Positions 1 through 5,497 of a stretch of 6,171 nt of DNA are shown in pieces. This DNA is from Bacillota bacterium (GTDB lineage Bacteria; Bacillota; Bacilli; Paenibacillales; NBRC-103111), in contig JAEWAA010000470.1 in assembly GCA_023391955.1 (NCBI GenBank), positions 1 through 6,171 of the forward strand. The letters are read 5' to 3'. A program made the translations under genes and the position numbers. The notes under the pieces are model-generated. The model saw only the letters and a list, made by a program, of their open reading frames with translations, had not been told where the DNA came from and searched no databases. The first letter of the stretch is position 1, and the number at the start of each line of letters is the position of its first letter.

Positions 1-322
1 CGCCGGTAAAAATAATACAATCCGTTGCGGACTGGTGCTTCTTCGTAATTTCGTCCAGCGTTTTCTTCAAGTGCTCCGAAGGATAAGCCACCCCCGAATT
101 CACATGCAAGTCGCTTAGGATAAAAAAGGAGAGCAGCGGTCCTTCCGGACCTGCTGTTGGCGCCGCCGACGAAGCAGCGGAGGATGGCGCGGGCGTAGGA
201 CTTCCCGTTGCCCCGGGAATGTCCTCTCCCGTTCCCGGCCTCCACCGGACAAGCCCTGCCGCTACTGCAGCACCGCCCAGAGTAAGGGCAGCCAGCCATT
301 GAAGAAAGCCTCTTCGGTTCAT
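1..322 (-). CDS. Tat-exported calcineurin-like metallophosphoesterase, N-terminal part (cut by window start)
   Basis: The minus strand is open from an ATG at 322-320 to the window edge, giving 107 visible residues. The N-terminus, MNRRGFLQWL, is a twin-arginine motif followed by a hydrophobic stretch (about residues 9-25), so the protein is probably exported folded by the Tat system. A low-complexity Ala/Ser/Pro/Gly/Thr linker follows (about 37-62). The catalytic domain then begins with FFILSDLHV (D71 and H73), the Asp-x-His metal-binding motif of calcineurin-like phosphoesterases. The visible end, IIFTG plus the first base of the next codon, fits the second family motif (GD). The rest, including the GNH(E/D) and His motifs, lies outside the window, so the substrate cannot be inferred. 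The start is supported by a Shine-Dalgarno sequence AAGGGG (complement of 331-336), 8 nt upstream. The gene is divergent from the chemoreceptor-like gene at 720. Confidence 0.85.
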   Translation of the reverse strand, partial: MNRRGFLQWLAALTLGGAAVAAGLVRWRPGTGEDIPGATGSPTPAPSSAASSAAPTAGPEGPLLSFFILSDLHVNSGVAYPSEHLKKTLDEITKKHQSATDCIIFTG

Positions 323-369
323 ATAATAGACCCCTTATCGATCATTTTTATATAGTACTCCTGCATGTT

Positions 370-399
370 ATTATACGATTTCCATCCGGTCCCTGTACA
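370..399 (-). promoter_or_regulatory. Candidate sigma-A promoter for the phosphoesterase gene
   Basis: Reading the minus strand there is a perfect TATAAT (complement of 370-375), preceded by TGTACA (complement of 394-399, 4 of 6 matches to TTGACA) with an 18-bp spacer. The transcript would start near 363 and have a leader of about 40 nt before the ATG at 322. The -10 is strong and the -35 moderate. Confidence 0.5.
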
Positions 400-452
400 T
401 CTTAAGCTTTACCAGTCTGCCCGGATTAATGGGCTTCACATAACTTTTACGC

Positions 453-463
453 AAATCGACAAA
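453..463 (-). promoter_or_regulatory. Spo0A-box-like site, copy 1
   Basis: The plus strand reads AAATCGACAAA; the minus strand reads TTTGTCGAT, which differs only at the last base from the Spo0A box TTTGTCGAA known from Bacillus subtilis. It lies about 95 bp upstream of the predicted phosphoesterase start point and about 180 bp upstream of the rightward one. Binding by Spo0A is an inference from similarity; a short AT-rich motif can arise by chance, although an exact 11-bp second copy in the same intergenic region makes this less likely. Confidence 0.35.
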
Positions 464-603
464 AATTCAGTCTAATTCCCCATTTTCTAACTGATATTCA
501 TGTAGATTAATGGCGAAATAAGTCAAAATATTAGAAAACAAACGTTATATTTAGTAAAATGTTCGTTCCAAAGCCTCAATTGGTATAACTTGTATAATAA
601 TCA

Positions 604-632
604 TTGAAAATCTTAAATAAAGATGGTAGAAT
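604..632 (+). promoter_or_regulatory. Sigma-A promoter (extended -10) for the chemoreceptor-like operon
   Basis: TTGAAA (604-609) and TAGAAT (627-632) are separated by exactly 17 bp, and a TGG at 624-626 supplies the extended -10 element. Transcription would start near 639, giving a leader of about 80 nt before the ATG at 720. A second TATAAT at 593-598 just upstream lacks a good -35 at the right distance and is a weaker alternative. I found no SigD-type promoter (TAAA, about 15 bp, GCCGATAT), although that is the usual class for motility genes in Bacillus. Confidence 0.65.
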
Positions 633-639
633 GTTGCAT

Positions 640-650
640 AAATCGACAAA
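640..650 (-). promoter_or_regulatory. Spo0A-box-like site, copy 2, at the start point of the rightward promoter
   Basis: This is an exact copy of the 11-bp AAATCGACAAA found at 453-463, in the same orientation. It begins right at the predicted transcription start (about 639) of the rightward promoter. A protein bound here would be expected to block initiation or clearance, so repression is the simplest reading if the site is functional. Confidence 0.35.
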
Positions 651-652
651 TT

Positions 653-684
653 ATTCCGAAAATTGCTATTAAAATGAGCGGAAT
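653..684 (+). repeat. Weak inverted repeat in the leader of the chemoreceptor-like operon
   Basis: ATTCCG (653-658) and CGGAAT (679-684) are perfect complements separated by 20 nt of AU-rich sequence. A 6-bp stem with such a long loop is only marginally stable. It could be a weak leader hairpin or chance. No known riboswitch consensus was recognised in the leader. Confidence 0.2.
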
Positions 685-719
685 GAGCTAAAACGTACAT
701 CCACCGGGAGGCTAGAGGA

Positions 720-1805
720 ATGATCTACTATGTTTTACCTTGGGCAATTTGCTTAGGATTGTTAGCCTACATTGTGTACACTAAACGCACAGCAGTTCAG
801 ACCACTTCTTTGCAGCTGGCGGATGGGGATGCGCCGGACACGTCCGCAGCATTGCTTTCCGACAGCGGTGTGAAGGATCTCCTCAATCAAGCCACCGAAT
901 CCATTATTGAATTGAGCACCTCCAGCAATACTCTTGTAAGCCATGCGGACAAGATCCGGTCCGATATGGAAATCGTATCCGCTATCACCGAGGAGCTTTC
1001 CGCCGCCATTCAGGAAACGGCAGCCGCCTCAGAGGAGATTGCCGCCTCCGTTACCGAAATGGAGAATATGATGACCGTCATTTCCACGGAAACCAGCGTC
1101 GCCGGAGCTACAGCAGATGAAATCCGGGAACGGGCCAATGAGCTTCGGGAAAGCTCCATGTCCTCCAAATCCGAAACGGAGAGAATGTACTCGGAAGTGA
1201 AGGACGCACTGGTAACTGCTCTGGAACGGTCCAAGGCCGTATCGGAAATTTATATCTTCGCCGAGAAAATCATGGAGATCGCCAGCCAAACCAAGCTGCT
1301 TTCCTTAAATGCCAATATTGAAGCTGCACGCTCAGGTGAGCATGGAAGAGGCTTTGCCGTGGTGGCTACAGAGATTAATAAGCTGGCTGCCCTATCCTCC
1401 GACACCGCCTCCAGCATCAAAAAATATATCGATGAGGTCAGACTATCCGTTCAGGACCTCTCCACCAGCTCCAAAACCATGGTCGATTTTATCGACAGCA
1501 ACATCCTCAACGACTATGACAATCTGATCGAGCAAAGCCAGCAATATTATGAGGACTCTGCCAAGTTCAACAATTCCATCGGCAAGATCAATGAGATGGT
1601 GGACCAGCTGTGCAGTACCGGGGCCGGCATCTCCATTGCCGTAAGCCAGCTGACGCAGAATAACATCGAAGGTGCCGCCGGAACACAGGAAATCACCGCA
1701 TCCATTAATGAGGTGATGGAAAGCTGCCATCTGGTTTTCCGTAACGCCTCCGACAATACCAAAAATGTGGACAAGCTTGCCGAAACCATCATGGGTGCAG
1801 GCTGA
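720..1805 (+). CDS. Short methyl-accepting chemotaxis-type signalling protein with one TM segment and no sensory domain
   Basis: The 361-residue protein begins with one hydrophobic segment (about residues 2-21), followed by KR, suggesting a cytoplasmic C-terminus. After a short linker (about 22-47) the rest looks like a long coiled-coil hairpin, as in the cytoplasmic domain of chemoreceptors. The highly conserved tip is clear: LLSLNANIEAARSGEHGRGF (about 193-212), followed by AVVATEINKLA. This is the part that contacts CheA and CheW in the family. Ala/Ser/Glu/Gln-rich stretches near 91-112 and 317-335 resemble adaptation (methylation) regions. There is no extracellular sensor, PAS, GAF or recognisable HAMP segment, whereas typical receptors of this class exceed 500 residues. 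The C-terminus lacks a CheR-tethering pentapeptide. The start is supported by GGGAGG at 706-711, 8 nt upstream. It is the first gene of an apparent operon; the next gene starts 32 nt after its stop. Ligand and output are unknown. Confidence 0.88.
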   Translation: MIYYVLPWAICLGLLAYIVYTKRTAVQTTSLQLADGDAPDTSAALLSDSGVKDLLNQATESIIELSTSSNTLVSHADKIRSDMEIVSAITEELSAAIQETAAASEEIAASVTEMENMMTVISTETSVAGATADEIRERANELRESSMSSKSETERMYSEVKDALVTALERSKAVSEIYIFAEKIMEIASQTKLLSLNANIEAARSGEHGRGFAVVATEINKLAALSSDTASSIKKYIDEVRLSVQDLSTSSKTMVDFIDSNILNDYDNLIEQSQQYYEDSAKFNNSIGKINEMVDQLCSTGAGISIAVSQLTQNNIEGAAGTQEITASINEVMESCHLVFRNASDNTKNVDKLAETIMGAG

Positions 1806-1820
1806 GGCTTGATCCATTAC

Positions 1821-1840
1821 CAGGAGTGGAAAATAACATG
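1821..1840 (+). promoter_or_regulatory. Ribosome binding site that decides the start of the STAS-like gene
   Basis: AGGAG lies at 1822-1826. The longest frame would start at GTG 1826-1828, but that codon overlaps this Shine-Dalgarno sequence and has no other one at a usable distance. ATG 1838-1840, in the same frame, sits 11 nt after AGGAG, slightly long but acceptable. The ATG is therefore preferred, shortening the protein by four residues. Confidence 0.6.
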
Positions 1841-2224
1841 GAAATCACCGATTCCAAGGGCAAGTACAAAATTAAAGTGGATACCGAAAGAAACATCTCT
1901 TGGGAAACCAATATCGGGGTATGGACCCAAGAGGATCTGAACCGGTTCCAGGAGGAGTATTCCACCCATATTCTCCCTTTGTTCACGGGAAAGGAATGGG
2001 CCATCAGCTCCGATGTCCGGCAATACAAAACCTCGCCTATCGATATGGATAAGCATGTGGCGTGGAAACATGCCCATGGAGCGAAGCTTGGGGTTATCAT
2101 CGTGGAGAGTGCCGTAGTCAAGCTGCAGATCAACAAAGCCTCCGCCGGCTCTCAAGGCTTCACTGTACAAGCAGCGGTTAATGAGGAGGAAGCCAGCGAC
2201 TGGCTGGCAGCCCAAGGCTTCTAA
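1838..2224 (+). CDS. Small alpha/beta protein, possibly STAS/SpoIIAA-like; function unknown
   Basis: From the ATG at 1838 the protein has 128 residues (132 from the GTG at 1826). It has no signal peptide, membrane segment or cysteine, so it is probably cytosolic. By eye the pattern alternates: strands over about 10-27, a helix after GVWTQEDLNRFQEEY (27-41), a strand EWAISSDVRQ (53-62), a helix with HVAWKHAHG (73-81), a hydrophobic strand LGVIIVE (84-90), a helix SAVVKLQIN, a strand FTVQAAVN and a final helix ending DWLAAQGF. This order resembles STAS/SpoIIAA-like folds, and the S-D-V-R after the third strand recalls the loop that carries the phosphorylated Ser in anti-sigma antagonists. I do not recognise the exact family, so the fold is inference. 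It lies 32 nt after the chemoreceptor-like gene and 45 nt before the dehydrogenase, suggesting cotranscription and perhaps a partnership with the receptor. Confidence 0.75.
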   Translation: MEITDSKGKYKIKVDTERNISWETNIGVWTQEDLNRFQEEYSTHILPLFTGKEWAISSDVRQYKTSPIDMDKHVAWKHAHGAKLGVIIVESAVVKLQINKASAGSQGFTVQAAVNEEEASDWLAAQGF

Positions 2225-2269
2225 TCCTTCTCAACCATATATCCCCATTCACAGAAAGGGTCGGTATCC

Positions 2270-3055
2270 ATGAGTAAACAGCTGGAGAATCAGGTTGCAA
2301 TCGTAACAGGCGGGGGAACAGGCATTGGCAGAGGCATCTGCATCGATTTGGCCAACCGAGGCGCGAAGGTTATCATTACCGGCAGAAGATTGTCCATGCT
2401 GGATGAAACCAAGGCTATAATTGAGCAAAACGGCGGTTGGGCACAAAGCGTAGTGCTGGATGTAGCCAACAAAGAGAATATCAATGAGGTTATTGACCAT
2501 ATTTACGCCGAGCATGGGCGGATCGATATCTTCGTGAACAACGCAGGGAACTTAAGCGAACCCGCTTTTGTCTACAATATGAAGGATGAGGATTGGGATG
2601 CGGTTCTCCAAACCCATCTGTACGGCTCCTTCTATTGCCTGAAGGCTGTCTCCAAAAAAATGAAGGAAGCCAACTACGGCAGAATTCTGAATATTTCCTC
2701 CGTTGCAGCCATCCACGGTTTTAACGGCAGCGTCAACTACGCCGCAGCCAAGGGCGGAATCGAAGCGATGACCAAATCCCTGGCCAAGGAGCTGGGTGTA
2801 CACGGGATTACGGTCAACGCGATTCAGCCGGGTATTATCGAAACGCCGATGGCTACGGACTTCGTAGCGGCTATGGGTGAAACCTTCATCAAGGACACCC
2901 CTGTCAGAAGATTGGGCCAGCCCCAAGACGTGGCTGTTGCCGCAGCCTTCTACTGCTCGCCGGAAGCCGGCTTCATCACCGGCACCATTCTGAAGGTGGA
3001 TGGCGGTTACATGCTTCAGTCCAGTATGGACCAGTTTGTGTTTGGTATTTGTTAG
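2270..3055 (+). CDS. Short-chain dehydrogenase/reductase (classical SDR, FabG-like)
   Basis: The 261-residue length is typical of classical SDR oxidoreductases, NAD(P)-dependent cytosolic enzymes that interconvert alcohols and ketones. Visible motifs in order: the cofactor-binding TGGGTGIG (13-20), D64 in VVLDV, NNAG (90-93), catalytic S144 in NISS, and Y157 with K161 in YAAAK. PG followed by IIETPM (187-194) and the C-terminal VDGGY complete the pattern. The RR after the second strand (39-40) suggests a preference for NADP(H). The fourth tetrad residue, usually Asn in the context VNLxG, is His here (H116 in THLYG), as in some other SDR subfamilies. The substrate cannot be assigned; annotation as 3-oxoacyl-ACP reductase would be a guess, and no other fatty-acid gene is nearby. 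The start is supported by AAAGGG at 2255-2260, 9 nt upstream. It is the last gene of the apparent operon and runs into a hairpin terminator about 50 bp after its stop. Confidence 0.93.
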   Translation: MSKQLENQVAIVTGGGTGIGRGICIDLANRGAKVIITGRRLSMLDETKAIIEQNGGWAQSVVLDVANKENINEVIDHIYAEHGRIDIFVNNAGNLSEPAFVYNMKDEDWDAVLQTHLYGSFYCLKAVSKKMKEANYGRILNISSVAAIHGFNGSVNYAAAKGGIEAMTKSLAKELGVHGITVNAIQPGIIETPMATDFVAAMGETFIKDTPVRRLGQPQDVAVAAAFYCSPEAGFITGTILKVDGGYMLQSSMDQFVFGIC

Positions 3056-3102
3056 TAAATTTTAATTATATTGGTATAATAATACATAATTACGCAATAA
3101 AG

Positions 3103-3134
3103 AACCGCCGGTTTGTTCTCCGGCGGTTTTCGTT
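3103..3134. terminator. Rho-independent terminator between convergent genes, probably bidirectional
   Basis: AACCGCCGG (3103-3111) pairs perfectly with CCGGCGGTT (3120-3128) around an 8-nt loop, and TTCGTTTT follows on the plus strand. This ends the dehydrogenase operon. On the minus strand the same stem starts 7 bp after the zwf stop and is followed by CTTTATT, so it probably also ends zwf transcription, with a weaker T-tract. Confidence 0.88.
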
Positions 3135-4688
3135 TTATTCTTGCCCCTTCACCCACAGCACATCGCTTTCCTCTTGACCGTTAATCGGCCACCAGTGGAA
3201 GCCGTCCTCCGCCAGCAGCTTATCCATCGCCTCCGGTCCCCAAGACCCGGCCGGGTACAGATTCAGATCGCGGGAATCCTGGCTCCAGGCCTGGACGATC
3301 CGGTCCACGAAGCGCCACTGCAGAGATACCTCATCCCAACGGGTAAAATACGTGGAGTCTCCACGGGCTGCATCATATAAGAGCCGTTCATAAGCTTCGG
3401 GTGTATTCAAGCCTACCTGACAGCTTTGGCAGAAGTCCATAGCTACAGGAATAATCATGGAGTCGGAGCCCGGCTGTTTGGCATTGATTTTGATGTAAAT
3501 ACCCTCCAGCGGATTCACCCGGAACACCAGCAGATTGGGCTGAAGCTTGGTCCGTTTGGCCAGATAGACATTATCCGGCATGTTCTTGAACTCCACCACC
3601 ACCTCAGTGGTTTTCACCGGCAGCCGTTTGCCTGTCCGGATATAGAAGGGAACTCCCGCCCAACGGAAATTATCCACGTACAGGCGTGCGCCAAAATAGG
3701 TCTCCGTCACCGAATCCGGCGACACGGCATCCTCCGAGCGGTAGCCGGGCAGTGCCTTGCCCCGGAGCACCCCGTCGGTATATTGGCCGCGCACCACATT
3801 GGCCCGCACCTCCTCGGCTGTTTCGTGGACGCGCAGAGAACGGAGCACCTTCACCTTCTCATCCCGGATATCCTCTGGATTCAGTCTGGAGGGCGGCTCC
3901 ATAGCCATCATGGTCACCATTTGGAGCATATGGTTTTGACCCATATCCCGGATAGCGCCGGAATGGTCGTAATACCCTCCGCGCTCCTCCACCCCGACAG
4001 TTTCGCTTAGGGTAATCTGGATATTGGCAATATATTTGTTGTTCCACAGCGGCTCAAAAAAAGCGTTGGCAAACCGGATGATCTCAATATTCTGGACCAT
4101 CTCCTTGCCCAGGTAGTGGTCGATCCGGAAGATTTCCTCCTCGCGGAATACCTCGCCGATCTGCCGGTTCAGTTTTTCCGCCGATTCCAGGTCATAGCCG
4201 AAGGGCTTTTCAATGACCAGACGGTTCCAGCCGCTGCCCTCCAGCAGGCCGCCCAGCTTCAGGTTATTGGCTACTCCGGCGAACAGCTCCGGCGCCAGGG
4301 CCAGATAAAACAGCCGGTTCCCCTTAATGTCGAACTTGTCCTCCAGCCGCTCGGACGCATCCTTCAGGGCCTTGTACCCCTCCACATTGTGAATGTCCAG
4401 GGACAAATATTCGAAGTGCTCCACAAAGCGCTGCCAGAGTTCATCCTCGGCATTCAGCTTGTAGCGGGCGAACTCGGTAATGGACTGGAGAAGATCCGCC
4501 TTGAACTGCTCCTTGGTCCGGGCTCTGCGTGCCAGCCCGATCACCGCAAACCGTTCGGGGAGCTTGCCCTCTTTGTAGAGGCTGAAAAAAGCGGGGAACA
4601 GCTTCCGCTTCGCCAAGTCTCCCGTTGCCCCAAAGATAAAAAACACCGCACCGTTGTCTTTAAACGCGTCTAAGCGCGAATCGCTCAT
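3135..4688 (-). CDS. zwf: Glucose-6-phosphate 1-dehydrogenase
   Basis: This enzyme oxidises glucose 6-phosphate to 6-phosphogluconolactone with reduction of NADP+, the first step of the oxidative pentose phosphate pathway, in the cytosol. The 517-residue protein carries the nucleotide-binding motif GATGDLA (20-26), EKPFG (160-164), the substrate-binding signature RIDHYLGKE (188-196, with D190 and H191) and a second catalytic His, H253 in QNHMLQ. The 62-residue spacing of H191 and H253 equals that of the known catalytic pair in the Leuconostoc enzyme. PEAYERLLYDAARGD (430-444) is another conserved block. The length is slightly above the roughly 490 usual for the family, mainly at the two ends. 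The start ATG at 4688-4686 has AAGAAGG (complement of 4697-4703) 8 nt upstream. It is monocistronic, with its own promoter upstream and a terminator shared with the convergent dehydrogenase gene. No gnd or pgl lies in the window. Confidence 0.97.
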   Translation of the reverse strand: MSDSRLDAFKDNGAVFFIFGATGDLAKRKLFPAFFSLYKEGKLPERFAVIGLARRARTKEQFKADLLQSITEFARYKLNAEDELWQRFVEHFEYLSLDIHNVEGYKALKDASERLEDKFDIKGNRLFYLALAPELFAGVANNLKLGGLLEGSGWNRLVIEKPFGYDLESAEKLNRQIGEVFREEEIFRIDHYLGKEMVQNIEIIRFANAFFEPLWNNKYIANIQITLSETVGVEERGGYYDHSGAIRDMGQNHMLQMVTMMAMEPPSRLNPEDIRDEKVKVLRSLRVHETAEEVRANVVRGQYTDGVLRGKALPGYRSEDAVSPDSVTETYFGARLYVDNFRWAGVPFYIRTGKRLPVKTTEVVVEFKNMPDNVYLAKRTKLQPNLLVFRVNPLEGIYIKINAKQPGSDSMIIPVAMDFCQSCQVGLNTPEAYERLLYDAARGDSTYFTRWDEVSLQWRFVDRIVQAWSQDSRDLNLYPAGSWGPEAMDKLLAEDGFHWWPINGQEESDVLWVKGQE

Positions 4689-4730
4689 GGACTTGGCCTT
4701 CTTCCCTTATGTAGTAAAAATATTAAATAA

Positions 4731-4759
4731 AGTGTAGCATACCTTCGCGCCATTCCCAA
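4731..4759 (-). promoter_or_regulatory. Sigma-A promoter (extended -10) of zwf
   Basis: On the minus strand TTGGGA (complement of 4754-4759) and TACACT (complement of 4731-4736) are 17 bp apart, and TGC directly before the -10 supplies the extended element. Transcription would start near 4724, giving a leader of about 36 nt. This places zwf in its own transcript, downstream of the acetyltransferase terminator. Confidence 0.6.
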
Positions 4760-4824
4760 ACCTAACAACCGCTTTCACCAAAATTAATCCGACATACGAA
4801 AAAGTTGTCCGGCTCTATCCCCGC

Positions 4825-4857
4825 AAAAAAACAGGGGCTGCTCCCTCCGCCCCCGTT
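4825..4857 (-). terminator. Rho-independent terminator of the GNAT gene
   Basis: On the minus strand AACGGGGGC pairs with GCCCCTGTT (plus-strand 4849-4857 and 4830-4838; 9 bp including one G-U pair) around a 10-nt loop, followed by a run of T (plus-strand A at 4825-4831). It begins 4 bp after the acetyltransferase stop codon and separates that gene from zwf. Confidence 0.85.
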
Positions 4858-4861
4858 CCTT

Positions 4862-5311
4862 CTATTTCACCGCTCTGGATAAAATCAGCATCCGGTGCTC
4901 AGGCAGATAGCTTTCCACCTGAAACCCCTTCATTTCATAAAACTGTCTGGCGTGATAATTGGGCTCATCGACGCCTAACCGCATATGAAGAGCCCCCTGC
5001 CGCCGTCCGTAGCGCTCCGCCGTTTCGATCAGCGCACTGCCGATGCCGCGGCCCTCCGCCGACTTGGAAACCGCCAGCATGTCGATGGATAACGTGATCC
5101 CCTCCGTTTTGCAGCTGATGAAACCGGCAGGTTTGCCGCCGCTCCCTTCCGCCACATATACCCTGCATTTGCGCCATCTGCTGATGATTTCGCTGCGCCT
5201 AAATTTGACGGATGGTCTTGCCTGCCGGGCAAAAGGCATCAGCCGGGTCAAAATGAGCTGAAACAGCTCCTTGTCATCCCGCTCCGGTATCCGGGTCCGT
5301 ATCTTAATCAT
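4862..5311 (-). CDS. GNAT-family N-acetyltransferase
   Basis: The 149-residue protein has the length and pattern of a single-domain GNAT enzyme, which transfers an acetyl group from acetyl-CoA to an amine. Strand 4 and motif A are clear: LSIDMLAVSKSAEGRGIGSA (about 74-93), with the pyrophosphate-binding R/Q-x-x-G-x-G/A form in EGRGIG (86-91). Motif B follows with N118, A121, F124, Y125 and G129-F130 in NYHARQFYEMKGF. The substrate is unknown: it could be a small molecule, an antibiotic or a protein N-terminus, and the neighbours give no hint. The start ATG (5311-5309) has AAGGGAG (complement of 5323-5329) 11 nt upstream; an out-of-frame ATG lies between them. The gene is divergent from the FliD-like gene and ends at its own hairpin terminator. 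Its promoter is not obvious; ATGACC, 18 bp, TAAGAT on the minus strand upstream is a weak candidate. Confidence 0.9.
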   Translation of the reverse strand: MIKIRTRIPERDDKELFQLILTRLMPFARQARPSVKFRRSEIISRWRKCRVYVAEGSGGKPAGFISCKTEGITLSIDMLAVSKSAEGRGIGSALIETAERYGRRQGALHMRLGVDEPNYHARQFYEMKGFQVESYLPEHRMLILSRAVK

Positions 5312-5409
5312 GCCGCATCGCGCTCCCTTGAAGCCCTAGATGCTACATCTTACGGCTTATGCCCGTATTCGGTCATAGGCGAACAGGCAATTCTCACGCC
5401 GGAATGAAC

Positions 5410-5429
5410 CAGGAGGATAAGGCCTCCTG
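5410..5429. repeat. 7-bp perfect inverted repeat upstream of the FliD-like gene's promoter
   Basis: CAGGAGG (5410-5416) and CCTCCTG (5423-5429) are perfect complements separated by 6 bp. The repeat ends 3 bp before the predicted -35 of the rightward promoter. It has no T-tract, so it is not an obvious terminator, and its position fits an operator. The binding protein is unknown. Confidence 0.4.
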
Positions 5430-5432
5430 ACC

Positions 5433-5461
5433 ATGCCAGTCCTGGTGCAGGATGCTATAAT
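5433..5461 (+). promoter_or_regulatory. Sigma-A promoter (extended -10) of the FliD-like gene
   Basis: TATAAT is perfect at 5456-5461 and is preceded by TGC at 5453-5455. ATGCCA (5433-5438) lies 17 bp upstream and matches TTGACA at 4 of 6 positions. Transcription would start near 5468, about 30 nt before the ATG at 5498. Confidence 0.6.
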
Positions 5462-5497
5462 AGGGGTAAATCCGGCCTTACCGAAAGGTGGTTGCCC

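Larger units (their letters stand above)
323..719. other. Divergent AT-rich intergenic region, no gene seen
   Basis: This 397-bp stretch separates the leftward phosphoesterase from the rightward operon. I see no open frame with a credible start and ribosome binding site. It holds a leftward promoter near 370-399, a rightward promoter at 604-632, two copies of AAATCGACAAA (453-463 and 640-650), a 9-bp direct repeat GATTAATGG (424-432 and 505-513), and a weak inverted repeat in the rightward leader. Its AT content is much higher than that of the flanking genes, as expected for a control region. Confidence 0.7.

Noticed and set aside
578..598. Alternative promoter with TGGTATAAC and TATAAT upstream of the chemoreceptor-like gene
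   Set aside because: No reasonable -35 lies 16-18 bp upstream of either -10; the 604-632 promoter is better on all elements.
639..719. Possible riboswitch, such as a c-di-GMP type, in the chemoreceptor-like leader
   Set aside because: The leader is about 80 nt, AT-rich, and shows only a 6-bp stem with a 20-nt loop; no conserved aptamer motif was recognised.
1826..1837. GTG start for the STAS-like gene
   Set aside because: The GTG overlaps the AGGAG sequence and has no Shine-Dalgarno of its own at a usable distance; the ATG at 1838 is more likely, though the 11-nt spacing leaves some doubt.
1443..2215. Minus-strand open frames opposite the chemoreceptor-like and STAS-like genes
   Set aside because: They overlap coherent plus-strand genes with ribosome binding sites and show no family resemblance.
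3426..4010. 194-codon plus-strand open frame opposite zwf
   Set aside because: It lies wholly antisense to an unmistakable zwf, is His/Pro/Leu-rich with no recognisable domain, and has no convincing ribosome binding site. It is a shadow of zwf codon usage.
4116..4673. 185-codon plus-strand open frame opposite the zwf 5' part
   Set aside because: Antisense to the conserved nucleotide-binding region of zwf, with no recognised motif; a shadow frame.
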